A stretch of 64,000 nt of DNA from Zygnema cylindricum (Eukaryota > Streptophyta > Zygnematophyceae > Zygnematales > Zygnemataceae). The translations under genes were made by a program, and so were the position numbers. The notes below the pieces were generated by a model. It was not told the origin of the DNA and did not search any database. It saw nothing but the letters and a program-made list of their open reading frames with translations. Positions 1 to 10,939 of this stretch are shown in pieces (position 1 is the stretch's first letter; each line of letters opens with the position of its first letter). The stretch is from assembly GCA_037447655.1 (NCBI GenBank), contig JBBHKE010000387.1, positions 122,001-186,000 of the forward strand, written 5' to 3'.

Positions 1-92
1 CATGGACTTACTCATGTCTTCACCTGCACCCAGCCTGACAAGTGATGGAAGTGACCACAAGGAGGGAGTGCCTGCAATAATGAAGCCTGGTC

Positions 93-1183
93 GTGCAATC
101 AACACCATCGGTACAGCCGGAAGTCAAGCAGACAAGGAGTCCAGCGTGGTCACTGGAGGAGATGGGCACGATAATGACAGTGATTAGCAAGCCCGGAGAG
201 GCCACTCGCATGCTGTACAGTGAGACTAGTTTCAAAACCACACTGCTCGCAATGATGATGTTGTCAGGAGAGCGCACGTTCGGATCCACGTCCAGTGAAG
301 TCAGCTTCGCCACTAGCAGCATTGAGGAATCCCTGCCTGACTCACCATGCTTGTCCCACTCAGCCTCGGACGAACACGTAGCAGTGGATGCACTGAACAC
401 AGCCGGTGAGGAGTACATCAATTCGCGTCTGTCAACTGGCAGTCAGTTCATGGACCACAGAATCCAACAGTACGTCCGGCTCATCTCCCACTTCACTCCA
501 ATCCAATGCATCATAGTGGGACAGAACCCATACTCCCCATCCATCCTGCCATCACTGGCTTCAGCATTCTCGTACGACGACACAGCATGCAAGGGAGTCA
601 CACCCAGTGTGCAGGTGTTATCACAGTTCATCGCAATGAGGTCATGCCTGTCAGTCTATCGGATTGTCGCACTCATGACTAACGGCTTCGCCTAGCTCAA
701 GGTCGGCATTGTCTTGCTGAATGTTCACACAGTGGCCCGTCCGCCTGCAGCAGTGGGAGTGATTCTTCAGTCAGCATTCATGAAGTACTGTCGAGCACTC
801 ATCTGTTCGTCCACTAGTACCGGCGTGCGTGCATTCAAACTCATCGCATTGGGAGACCTGGCAAGTGTGAGAGTCATGTCGATCAAGGCTTCACTGCCCT
901 CATCTGATCAGTAAGCCATCGCATCACTGTCGAGAGACTGAAGCACCCTGTCCTCGTGGCGAGGACCGTCAAGCGTGCTGGTCGTGCGCACGTGTGGTCC
1001 AGGTTCCGATGGCAGGACATGCTATGCACATGGATGACAGGTCGGAGTGTGGTCCTTAAGGCGAGTGTTCCATCGGTCACTCACAAGTGGGTCGACTACT
1101 CACGAGACGAACTTGCCATCATGGGCAACGCCCGCACTATTGCTTCAGTAATTGATGAAGCAGTCGGAGGCTCAGTGGAGTAG
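93..1183 (+). pseudogene. Uracil-DNA glycosylase-like gene, broken
   Basis: UDG removes uracil from DNA by cleaving the glycosidic bond. In the first open segment (93-695) a strand-and-loop motif IIVGQNPY (nt 513-536) matches the UDG water-activating loop GQDPY, with Asn where the catalytic Asp normally stands. A TAG at 693-695 interrupts the frame. The same frame continues to 914 with GIVLLN followed by TV, the second UDG signature around LLN. The reading frame is then lost; a shifted frame (956-1183) ends with a PSVTHKW stretch that could be the remains of the HPS DNA-intercalation loop. The N-terminal 90 residues are Ser/Thr-rich and unassigned, and the true start is unknown. I am fairly sure of the family, less so of the 5' and 3' limits. 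It is non-functional as it stands. Confidence 0.6.
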
Positions 1184-2211
1184 TTGGTCGTACAATTTAT
1201 TCAACACTCACCTGCAATGATGTCGAACCAGCATCCTCAAGGAGGACATTCGAGAAGAACAGAGGGGGCTGGCGGAGATGATGACACGACTCAACGAATC
1301 CAGGCTTGGTCAAGCTGGTCTTCATACACTGGCGAGGCCAGGAAGCGGTTGGGTGAGATGGTGAGACAGGCCGAAAGTGAAACCAAGCGCGTGAGTGCAC
1401 AGGTCAGCGATGTATGTGCGAAAGTCCGCAGTGTTGTCGACGCATTGGAGCCAGGTGACAGGCTGGCTGCGACACTGATGATTGAAGCGCTGGAGGACCT
1501 GATAGGAGTCATGTACGATGCATGCGCGCTCAACATGCATTTCGTTCCAACGATCGTGGAGTCAACCCCTACTGTGAACCTCACAGGAGTAGCAGTGCCG
1601 CCCTATGTGACTACACGAGAAGTGGAGGAGACGCGTGCCTCATTCGAGTTTGATCCAAGCGCGTACCACCAAGCATGAGACCAGGCCCACGTGCTGCTAG
1701 TGTTCCCACGAGAAGAAGGCCAAGCATGATGTTCGTACCACAAGAGGACGAGGAGAAGGCCGCTGGCGAGAAGGCCAGCTCGGAGGAGTTGGTACCACGA
1801 GCCCCTCAGGAAGGCAAGGATGAACGCAGCACGTATGATTAGAGTGACACCGAGCAGTCGGGAGACGTGTTCACTGGAGAGACTGACACACCTAATGAGG
1901 GCGCGTTTGATGAACACATGGAGTTGCCAATGCAAGCATTCACATTGAGCGAGAAAGTGACCGCAACGCCGCCTAACCAGCAGAGCATGCTAACCAGCAG
2001 ACCAACCACTCCTGACGTCTCACCATTCAGCACTCCGAGGCATGAGACTCGTAGTCGATCATTCATGGACACACCTCCCGCTTCGCCACCTTCACACAAG
2101 TCCACCGGCCGCAAGCTGTTCAGTCCACATGAGGACAAACCTGCCATGACTGAAGAGAAGCCGGCAGTTTTACCAGCACGCATGCGCAAGTACCGCACCT
2201 TCACTCCATGA
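1184..2211 (+). pseudogene. Unknown virus-block gene, helical N-half and Ser/Pro-rich C-half
   Basis: Not recognised. The first segment (1184-1678, 164 codons) has a polar start, then a helix-forming stretch rich in Glu, Arg, Ala and Val that could form a coiled coil (around residues 50-110). The frame breaks at 1676-1678. An overlapping frame from 1681 runs to 2211 with one TAG at 1840-1842. That half is rich in Ser, Pro, Thr and Glu (for example TPDVSPFSTP), suggesting a disordered acidic or phosphorylated tail. The two halves abut without a gap, so I infer one ancestral gene with a frameshift and a nonsense codon. It ends 15 bp before the stop of the converging capping-enzyme gene, a compact virus-like arrangement. 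Confidence 0.45.
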
Positions 2212-2225
2212 GATGCCAGCATTGC

Positions 2226-3170
2226 TCAAAACTGCAGCACGACAGCAATGTTCTTCACCACCTGCTTCACATCATCATCCAGCATGTCATACTCGTCTCG
2301 CATGAATGACGACACGAGACTCTTACTTGTCGCACCAAGAGCCGCAAGTGTGACGGCTGGCTCAGTGATCGGATCCTTGCCGCGTAGCATCATGACACCT
2401 CGTGCCTTGTCCTCCTCAAGCAACGCCATGCGTGCTCCTCTGATTGAGAAGACCACTCCATCACTACCGGTTTGGTCATAGACGTAGCAGCACCCTGCCT
2501 GACGAGCACCTAGCTGTGTCATGGTCATGAAAGTACTCACCACATGCGACAGTGAGAACGAGTACACGAGTGGTATGCGCTCCTCGATGACCAGGTCCCT
2601 CACATGCTTGTCAGAGGTCAGGCTTTCGACTGTCCCTCTGTAGAACGCGCGCCTCCGTTTGCCCTTCCGCATTGCCTTCAATGCACTCACCAAGTTGTCA
2701 CTGCGTGCATTTGTCAGATTCAACCATGAGCCTGAGTGTTGATTGTCAAGCAGCATGAGATGTGGATCGCATGCAAACAGGCTGAGCGCCCTCTTGTCAG
2801 TGAAGAACGAACGGGCTTGCATCCGACCGGACCCGACATCAATGACAAGCCGTCCCTTCGTCCTCGCATTCATTGCAGCCTCGTATAACCTTGCACTGAC
2901 TTGAAACGAGAAGCTGCTGACTCGGCTCGTGAGCGAGAGGTCATCGTGCTCGTGGAGCGCACCACATCAATGCATGCTCTCACGACCTCGTAATAGTTGG
3001 GCCTCTCCTTGTCAAACCTCCACATGAAGGACTCGACTCTCACATTGCCATCATCGTCCAACCCCAGCACGCACTCGTATATGAGTCCTTCTCGCATGCC
3101 GGGCATTGCACTGAAGAACCGAGTACTCTGGCCCTACTCGATTTCACCACGCGCACAAGAGGGAGGCATG
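2226..3170 (-). pseudogene. mRNA-capping enzyme-like gene, 3' half (OB fold and N7-methyltransferase)
   Basis: This is the downstream part of a large capping-enzyme gene whose upstream part lies at 9622-10939. The segment next to the copia LTR contains RFDKERPN (in 2870-3106), the OB-fold motif of guanylyltransferases. A frameshift near 2940-2960 moves into a frame that overlaps and continues as the open segment 2226-2873. That segment has VIDVGSGR, the SAM-binding loop of cap (guanine-N7) methyltransferases, followed by a Lys/Arg-rich patch. A TAG at 3134-3136 lies between the insertion point and the OB motif. The domain order matches the large capping subunits of poxviruses, asfarviruses and mimiviruses. 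The gene is non-functional: nonsense, frameshift and a 6.4-kb insertion. Confidence 0.6.
3166..3170. repeat. Target-site duplication (left), GCATG
   Basis: Matches 9622-9626. Five bp is the usual duplication length for Ty1/copia integrases. Confidence 0.9.
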
Positions 3171-4220
3171 TGTAGAAACTAATGGTTTTATTAGTATTTT
3201 CTAGGTCTGAAAAGAAATATAGAAGTCGAGGCAGTCTATCTCTAACTTCTCTCTCCAACTCTCAAACTTGTCGCAGTCACTGAGAAATTCGAGAGGAAGC
3301 TAGAGCCATGGCTACCTTGGCTATCCTGAGGTTTACGGGAATTTTATGTTAGGGTTTATTTATTTAATTAAAAGGTATATGCCGGCGGCAGGATTTGATC
3401 CATGTACCTACCGGCCGGCAGATAGGAAATAGCCGGTAGCCTTAGCCGTTAAGTCTAGCAGTAGTATTACGTACTATATAGTTTGATATTTATTTAAATG
3501 GTTATGCGCGCGATAAACCATTTAACTGAAATGAATTACGGGATACATAGATCCAGTAAAATGTAAATGTACGACTTACAGTACGGACACAAATCAGTAC
3601 CGCGCATTTGTTTCGTAAGTGAAACAAATACCGCGCATGTATTTATTACGGCTACGATTAAAGTCGACTTTAATCGGACGGCCGAGATTAGCGCCGAGAT
3701 CGCGGAGGAAGATTTCGGCCGTTTGTGGCCATCGCCACATCGGATGACACGTGGCGAAATTCCGTTGGATTGTGGAATCTCCGGAGATTATGGCACCGAA
3801 TCCGAATTTGACATGTGTCGACATTTTGGCCATGTCGTACAATGTCCGTACATAAAGTACACCGGCAGCTGTACTTTTGCGTACGGAACTCAATTCTGAT
3901 TGGTTCCGTACATCAGTAGATAGAGTTTGTGAGAGAGATAGGACTTAGAAAAATTAGAAGATAGGACCCTCTCTCCCAGAGAGCTTCTGTACAAAAGGTC
4001 AATTTTGACCCTCCATAACTTACTGCTCAGGGGAGCAAATTCAGAGATTCTTTTTGCTATCGACTCAGGGGAGTCTTGTCTTCACAGGGGTGAAGTTGGT
4101 CAGCGTTTTTGTCTGCCAGGGTGGCAGTTTTTTTTGCTTAAACACAAAGGGGTCAGGATTATCCTAGAGGCTTCTTGGAAGCTGTCCACTCTGAGGACTT
4201 ATGGAGGTCTCAGAGTTACA
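3171..4220 (+). repeat. 5' LTR of the copia element
   Basis: TG...CA termini, 1050 bp. It contains a perfect 20-bp palindrome at 3656-3675 centred on a SalI-like GTCGAC, broken by one base in the 3' LTR. Just upstream is an imperfect hairpin around 3601-3638 built from TTTGTTTC/GAAACAAA with GCGC flanks. A TATA-like ACTATATAG lies at about 3474. The gag-pol ATG at 4201 is inside the LTR. Confidence 0.93.
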
Positions 4221-7200
4221 GGTTATGGGCCCACCCTCTAGGGTACCAATCTTTAATGGAACTGGCTTCATATACTGGGAAAGTATGATGATAGGAGCTC
4301 TATGCGAAAAAAGGTTTTGGGGGATAGTGAGTGGACGATTGGGGCGTCCATCAAGTCTTGGAATTCCTCCAGGGTTTGGAGGAAGCAGATTCACCAGGAA
4401 AGAGGATTCACCTTCAACGGAGGAAACAAAAGAAGGAGAGGTGGTGGACAAAGGAAAGGAGAAGGAGGCGACCACACCAATAGCAACTGGTTTAGCATTC
4501 ATGTCACCTATTCCGAGGAACGAGGAGAATGATACTGAAACCTGGGACATCAACAATATGGCGGCAAAGCACTTCATCCTACGCCATCTCACTCAAGGAC
4601 TTGCATGTCCTCATTTGCAGGTAGAAAGGGCATCCGATCATTGGATGGCTCTCATAGAGATGTACCGAAGTGGTACGATTCAGCAACAGCAGTTGGCTGA
4701 TCAGAAAGTTAAGGAGTATGTATACAAAGGGGGAAATATGTTGGATTTTTGCAATGAGCTTGCTACACTCTTCATGGAGCTACAGAGTGCGGGAAAAGAT
4801 TTTAGTGAAAAAGAAAAGGTTAACTGTTTACTGATGAAGTTACCTGATGAGTTCGTGAACATAGTTTACTGTGTGCAGGACTTGCCTGACTCAAGGTGGA
4901 TATGGAACTCAGTGGTAGAAATTATTCTCGTTCAAGAGAATACAATTGAGATCCGAAAGGGAGGAAAGAGTGGCCAAACCTTGGCAACAGCGACTGATTG
5001 GAGGAACAGGGATTCCCGAAAACCGGTCGAAAACTATGGGGGTAGGGAGCAGAAAAAACAGGCCGATGAGTTCGAACCAAGGGCTCCCAAAGGACTATGT
5101 CATTTTTGTAAGAAACCAGGGCACTATATGGCAGAGTGCACTAAGCTAACCGAGCTTCGGTTAAAGGAGGGGCAGACCGGTGGTACCCCGAGAGGAAAGA
5201 AAAAGGCCCTTGTCACACAGGTACTTGAGGCTGAATCCGAGGACGAGGACGATGAGCTCCTTTTGGATGAGGAGTTGGAGGCGAAAATTGAGGTCGAAAT
5301 TCCACGAAGGCAGAAATGTGTTTACGGTGGATTGAAAGGTGAAGCAGGCTGGATTGTAGATTCAGGTGCCTCCATGCACATGTGTAAGGATAGACACCTG
5401 TTCACTAAGATAAGAAAGATTCCCACCATAGAGATAGAGTACGGGGATGGGAGGATAGTCACCACTACTCTTGTAGGATCGGTAGATCTAAAAGTGTTAG
5501 TAGAAGGAAAGACATCCATATTAACATTCTCCGATGTATTGTTTATTCCGGAGCTGAACAAAAATCTTATCTCTACATCAGTATTAGATGATAAGGGTTT
5601 TTTTACTAGCACTAGGGAAGGAGTCTTTACTGCTAGTTTTGAGGATGATGTCTATTTCATTGCTGAGAAAGGTAGCCATGGGATGTTTAGGCTGATCTTA
5701 AGTAATGAAAAGAAGAAACTTTATTATGCTAGTGTTCATGATATTATGATGTGGCATAAGAGGCTTGGGCATGTGAATCTAGATAAGTTAAGAGAGATGA
5801 AAAAGATGGGAGTGGTGGAAGGGATTCAGTTCAGTGAGAGTGATGATATAAGTGATTGTAGTGGATGTGCTCAAGGTAAAGCACACAGATTACCCTTTCC
5901 TAAGTCAGCCACCTATAAGGGAGAAAAAATTCTAGATCTAGTACACACAGATATTTGGGGACCGGCTAAAGTGCCCTCACCGGGGGGGAAGAGATTTATG
6001 ATGACTATAACTGATGATTGGTCTCGGTATTCCCGGGTATATTTTTTGAAAAACAAGTCCGAAGCTGAGGATTGTTTTAGACAATATAAAGCATGGAGCG
6101 AAAAACTCCATGAAACTCCAATCAAGAGAGTAAAGAGTGACAATGGTGGAGAGTATACTTCTAACCAGTTTGAGGATTTTCTGAGGGAAGATGGGGTTCA
6201 ACACCAAAAGACAGTTCCAAAAAATCCTGAACAGAATGGGGTAGCTGAGAGGTTAAATAGAACACTAAGTGATAGTGCTAGAAGTATGTTGTCAAATAAA
6301 AGGATAGGGAAAAGGTTTTGGGCAGAAGCAATGAACTGTGCTAATTACCTCAAGAATAGAGTTCTTACTTCAGCTATAAAAGATCAAACACCTTATGAGA
6401 GATGGACAGGCCGGAAACCAGACATATCTCACTTAAAGGTTTTCGGCAGTCAAGTGTTCAGTCTAGATACTGATCGGTCCAATTGGAAGCTAGATCCTAA
6501 AGGAAAACCAGGATACTTTTTAGGATATGATGAAGATGTTAAAGGATATAGAGTTTATGATCTAAAAAGGGAAGATATAATCTTAGTAAAGCATCTAGTA
6601 GTTATGGATGAAGGAAAGTCTGTAGATCCCTTCAAATATACGAAGTCAGTAAAAATCACATTTGAGTCAGAAAATTCCGATGACTTTGAGCTTCCTAACT
6701 ATCCAGGTTTTAGAGAAGATGACATTCTTGCAGGAACAACTCAGACTGAAAAGGACTCGGTTGTGGAAACTCCAGTGACAACTCTACTCGAAGCGGAAGA
6801 CGTGGTGGAAATTGATTCGGAATCAAGAAATAGGGGAGAAGCCGAGTTTGTTCGAAAGAATCCACGAGAACCATCTATTCCGGCCTCAGATTTTGAGGGG
6901 GGGAGGAGAAGTAGCAAAAGACTGCAAGAAAAACAGGTTAATAACAAGGTAACTAAACTATCTCATCAAGATGAACCTCAAACTTATGGAGAGGCGATGA
7001 CTTGTCCAGAAAGAAACCGGTGGAAGACAGCCATCAATGAGGAGATGGCTTCAATCATGGCAGCCGATACTTGGGAGCTGGTGGACTGTCCACCTAACCG
7101 AAAACCAATCGGTTGTAAGTGGGTTTTCAAACTAAAATTGAACCCAGATAACACAATCGAGCGCTACAAGGCCAGATTAGTGGCAAAAGGATTTACACAA

Positions 7201-8559
7201 AAGGAAGGAATTGACTACGAGGAAACCTTTGCCCCGGTGGTCAGATTTCCCTCCGTCCGCATACTTCTCAGTTTAGCGGCGGCAGAAGACATGGAAGTGC
7301 ACCAGATGGACATCAAAACAGCCTTTTTGCATGGAGAATTGGAAGAGGAGATCTTCATGCGACAACCCGAAGGGTTTGTGGAAGAAGGAGAGGAGAGTAA
7401 GGTATGCTAGCTGATTAAATCTCTTTATGGTTTGAAACAGGCGCCTCGACAGTGGAATAAGAAACTTGATGAGTTTCTTACCGGTCAAGGATATATTCGG
7501 ATCAGCTCAGATCACTCAATCTATGTTTTCGAAGATGAGGAAGGTTTTATATTTATTGCAATTTATGTTGATGATTTGCTTGTTTTAAGTAAATCAATGG
7601 AAAAAATTAATAAACTGAAAACCGATCTTAAGGGGAGATTTGAAATGAAGGATATGGGGGAAGCAAAATATATTTTGGGAATTCAAGTAGAGAGAGACCG
7701 AAAAAGGAAAATTATAAGATTGACTCAAAAGGAAGCAATAGGGAACATGCTTGAAAAATTTCAAATGGATAAAGCTAATAGTTGTACAACTCCAATGGAG
7801 TTGAAGAAGGGAAGTGAGGGGAGTGAGGAAGAAGGAGTCATAGTCTTAGACGAGGAATTATCTCCTGATGAACAGAAGTTCATGCAGACTATTCCTTACA
7901 GGCAAGTAGTGGGAAGTCTAATCTATTTTATGAATTGTACCCGGCCGGATTTAGCTGCAGCTGTAGGAGTGCTGAGTAGAAGTCTAAATGCTCCCACTAA
8001 GAAGGATTGGGAGGCAGCTAAGTGAGTCCTTAGATACTTGGTAGGAACTAGAGATCTATGGTTGCATTTGGGTGGGGAGAATACTGACATCACTACTTGG
8101 AGTGATGCCAGTTATGGTGATGCTCCGATGAGGAGATGTACTTCTGGATATGTATTATATGTGGGTGATGGGGCTTGCTGTTCGAGTAGCAAACAGCAAA
8201 AGGTTATTGCTCAGTCCACCATGGAGGCTGAGTATATGGCCTCTTGCTCTGCTGTAAAAGAATTGATGTGGGTCAAGTCTTTGCTTGGTGAGCTTGGTCA
8301 CCTTAAGAGTGGTGTGCAGAAAATATTTTGTGATAATCAGGCAGCAATCGCTATTTCTGCCAATCCTAAACACCATTTTAAAGCCAAACACATGGACATC
8401 AGACTCAGCTTTGTTAGAGAGAAAGTAGAAAACAAAATAATTAGTTTAGAGTACAGACCAGATAGTGAGATGGTAGCAGATATGATGACCAAACCTGTGC
8501 CTTCCCCTAAGCTAATTTTTTGCAGGGAGAAGTGTGGTCTGAAATTAAAGATTGACTAG
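4201..8559 (+). pseudogene. copia gag-pol polyprotein with two nonsense codons
   Basis: A single frame runs from 4201 to TAG 8557-8559, interrupted only by TAG 7408-7410 and TGA 8023-8025. Domains in order: Gag with FNGTGFIYW near the N-terminus; a CX2CX4HX4C zinc knuckle (CHFCKKPGHYMAEC, about residue 300); an acidic linker; aspartic protease VDSGAS (about 383); the GAG-pre-integrase HH-CC region WHKRLGH...CSGC (about 517-560); a DDE integrase with DIWGP, SDNGGEY and PEQNGVAER; reverse transcriptase with KARLVAKG and, after the first stop, YVDDLLV; RNase H with SDASYGD, TMEAEYMA and DNQAAI. The 4201 ATG lies in the LTR; an in-frame ATG at 4225 lies inside the primer site and could be the real start. 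Both stops fall at positions that are normally Arg or Lys in the family. Confidence 0.93.
4221..4233 (+). promoter_or_regulatory. Primer-binding site, complementary to initiator-tRNA anticodon arm
   Basis: GGTTATGGGCCCA follows the 5' LTR directly. It is not the usual plant TGGTATCAGAGC site, which pairs with the 3' end of initiator tRNA-Met. It is complementary to the anticodon stem-loop (TGGGCCCATAACC) of that tRNA. Drosophila copia has the same site and primes from a 5' half-molecule of initiator tRNA. The site lies inside the gag reading frame. Confidence 0.8.
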
Positions 8560-8560
8560 A

Positions 8561-8572
8561 AAATAAGGGGAG
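8561..8572 (+). promoter_or_regulatory. Polypurine tract
   Basis: AAATAAGGGGAG immediately precedes the 3' LTR, the expected primer for plus-strand synthesis. It begins one base after the gag-pol stop codon (TAG 8557-8559). Confidence 0.8.
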
Positions 8573-9621
8573 TGTAGAAACTAATGGTTTATTAGTATTT
8601 TCTAGGTCTGAAAAGAAATATAGAAGTCGAGGCAGTCTATCTCTAACTTCTCTCTCCAACTCTCAAACTTGTCGCAGTCACTGAGAAATTGGAGAGGAAG
8701 CTAGAGCCATGGCTACCTTGGCTATCCTGAGGTTTACGGGAATTTTATGTTAGGGTTTATTTATTTAATTAAAAGGTATTTGCCGGCGGGAGGATTTGAT
8801 CCATGTACCTGCCGGCCGGCAGATAGGAAGTAGCCGGTAGCCTTAGCCGTTAAGTCTAGCAGTAGTGTTACGTACTATATAGTTTGATATTTATTTAAAT
8901 GATTATGCGTGCGATAAACCATTTAACTGAAATGAATTACGGGATACATAGATCCAGTAAAATATAAATGTACGACTTACAGTACGGACACAAATCAGTA
9001 CCGCGCATTTGTTTCGTAAATGAAACAAATACCGCGCATGTATTTATTACGGCTACGATTAAAGCCGACTTTAATCGGACGGCCGAGATTAGCGCCGAGA
9101 TCGCAGAGGAAGATTTCGGTGGTTTGTCTCCATCGCCACATCGGATGACACGTGGCGAAATTCCGTTAGATTGTGGAATCTCCGGAGATTATGGCACCGA
9201 ATCCGGATTTGACATGTGTCGACATTTTGGCCATGTCGTACAATGTCCGTACATAAAGTACACCGGCAGCTGTACTTTTGCGTACGGAACTCAATTCTGA
9301 TTGGTTCCGTACATCAGTAGATAGAGTTTGTGAGAGAGATAGGACTTAGAAAAATTAGAAGATAGGACCCTCTCTCCCAGAGAGCTTCTGTACAAAAGGT
9401 CAACTTTGACCTTCCATAACTTACTGCTCAGGGGAGCAAATTCAGAGATTCTTTTTGCTATCGACTCAGGGGAGTCTTGTCTTCACAGGGGTGAAGTTGG
9501 TCAGCGTTTTTGTCTGCCAGGGTGGCAGTTATTTTTGCTTAAACACAAAGGGGTCAGGATTATCCTAGAGGCTTCTTGGAAGCTGTCCACTCTGAGGACT
9601 TATGGAGGTCTCAGAGTTACA
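8573..9621 (+). repeat. 3' LTR of the copia element
   Basis: 1049 bp, about 98% identical to the 5' LTR. Differences are scattered, with a cluster of four at about 9119-9131. It ends ...GTTACA directly against the GCATG duplication. Confidence 0.93.
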
Positions 9622-9626
9622 GCATG
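9622..9626. repeat. Target-site duplication (right), GCATG
   Basis: Right-hand copy. Removing the element and one copy of the duplication leaves the capping-enzyme frame uninterrupted across the junction. Confidence 0.9.
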
Positions 9627-10939
9627 GAGCGCAACTCCCCGTCCATCATCACGAGATCCACAGTCGGCTTCTTCATCCGGTACGTGAGCGAACTAGCCTT
9701 GTCCATCACGATCACTCTGTCAGACGGCACGCTTGATGTCATCCTTGCAATGACGGCATCCCGCAGTGTCTCATAGTCATGTCGAATCAACAGCGGGGGA
9801 GCCTGAGTGATGCGGTTAGTCAGTAGTGTGAGCGCGGAGTCATGATTGCTTGCTAGCGGGACAAGTGATCCGCCCGCTGACACCACGTCAATGAAGACAA
9901 GCCGACTGTCCGTCAGCTGCTCCGCCCTCACCACGTCAGGGACGACTGTCCATTCGTGCAAGGACTGCTTGATCGTGAAGCCTGTGACAGTGAGACTCGA
10001 GTCATTGCGCACACTGAACCAGACGGACCCCCCATTGTTAAGTCAGCAGTGCTCACCGTCCGCCTTGATGCGATAGATGTTATTGGACGAGGGAGGCATG
10101 AACACATCACGAGCAGGCCTGCATGAACTCTTCAGCTGAGCCATCATGCGAGCACCGAGGTATGACCCCAGTGACACTGGGCACGATGCTAGTGTGCACA
10201 TGATGCCTAGTCCGTTCAGCACGTCGGACTCAGTGGGCACGCAGGCAGAAGGACCATCAGGACTCCACTCTAGCTCACATTCATATGCCTTGTCAGGCAT
10301 GTACCAGCGAGTCTTGCACACCCAGCATGACATCTTCCTCGCCCTCTCCATTACTGACACGTGGTACGACTGTGAGGTACTGCAATGCCATGAGGGAGTG
10401 GTGCCAAAGTCCAGCCTTACCTCCACCGACCGACTGAACACAACGTGAGGGCATACTTGCAAGCTGGACAACTCAGCCTTCGCAGTGCACTCACTCTCGA
10501 CTCCAGTGCGCCACCTGGTCCTACCAGACCGCACGACTCCTGACTCACTGATGCTAGAAGGTACGCCCATCTCGTCCCACTCACTCTCATCCCATCCTGC
10601 ACCAGATTCGAAGGCACGCTATGCCTCTACACCACTGGTCACGCGGAGCTCGTACTCCTCAATCGGGAAGGCATCAACATGTCCAACGTCAACCCACCTA
10701 CCCGCATGTGAGACAACACCACTGGCAGTACGTGTCTCACTGACGTTTTCACGAGTGCCCGATTGTCCAATCCGCGACTCACCAAACTCGAGTGTTTCAG
10801 CTATCATGCGTGAGAGGACATCAAGAGGAGGACATGAGCACGCCTCGAGTACTGCTGCCTCGTCTGCTCCGAGCCTGCGACTGGCATACCTTCCCTCCTT
10901 TGACCTGTTACAAAATGCACACATCTCATCATCCATCAC
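9622..10939 (-). pseudogene. mRNA-capping enzyme-like gene, 5' half (triphosphatase and guanylyltransferase)
   Basis: One - strand frame runs through the whole segment, broken by TAG at 10619-10621 and TGA at 10043-10045. The N-terminal part carries EYELRV and, further on, YECELE. These look like the paired acidic strands of a metal-dependent tunnel (TTM-type) RNA triphosphatase. Next comes KADGEH, the KxDG nucleophile motif of guanylyltransferases (Lys codon 10064-10066), immediately before the TGA. Downstream, FIDVVSAGG and TYRMKKPTVDL resemble guanylyltransferase motifs III to V. The frame runs into the copia target duplication at 9622-9626 and resumes at 3165 on the other side. The start at 10939 is the first Met of the open segment and is only a guess. 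An alternative reading is a non-viral capping enzyme, but cellular plant enzymes have a cysteine-phosphatase triphosphatase domain and no fused methyltransferase. Confidence 0.6.

Larger units (their letters stand above)
1..3165. other. Left half of an endogenous large-DNA-virus-like block
   Basis: The stretch is dense in long, intron-less but broken reading frames on both strands and is visibly richer in G+C than the DNA from 12.5 kb onward. It holds a uracil-DNA-glycosylase-like gene, an unknown gene and the 3' half of a capping-enzyme-like gene. It resumes at 9622 on the far side of a copia insertion. Known: UDG together with a fused triphosphatase-guanylyltransferase-methyltransferase is characteristic of nucleocytoplasmic large DNA viruses, and relics of such viruses are reported from moss and lycophyte genomes. 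Inference: an old integrated viral fragment, now non-coding. The lineage cannot be fixed from here. Confidence 0.55.
3171..9621 (+). mobile_element. Ty1/copia LTR retrotransposon, full-length, with TSD
   Basis: The element has two LTRs (1050 and 1049 bp) beginning TGTAGAAACT and ending GAGTTACA, a primer-binding site, one gag-pol reading frame and a polypurine tract. It is flanked by the 5-bp duplication GCATG (3166-3170 and 9622-9626). Aligning the LTRs by eye gives about 21 substitutions and one 1-bp indel, roughly 2% divergence, so the insertion is fairly recent relative to the decayed block it interrupts. Two nonsense codons in pol make this copy non-autonomous. Confidence 0.95.
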
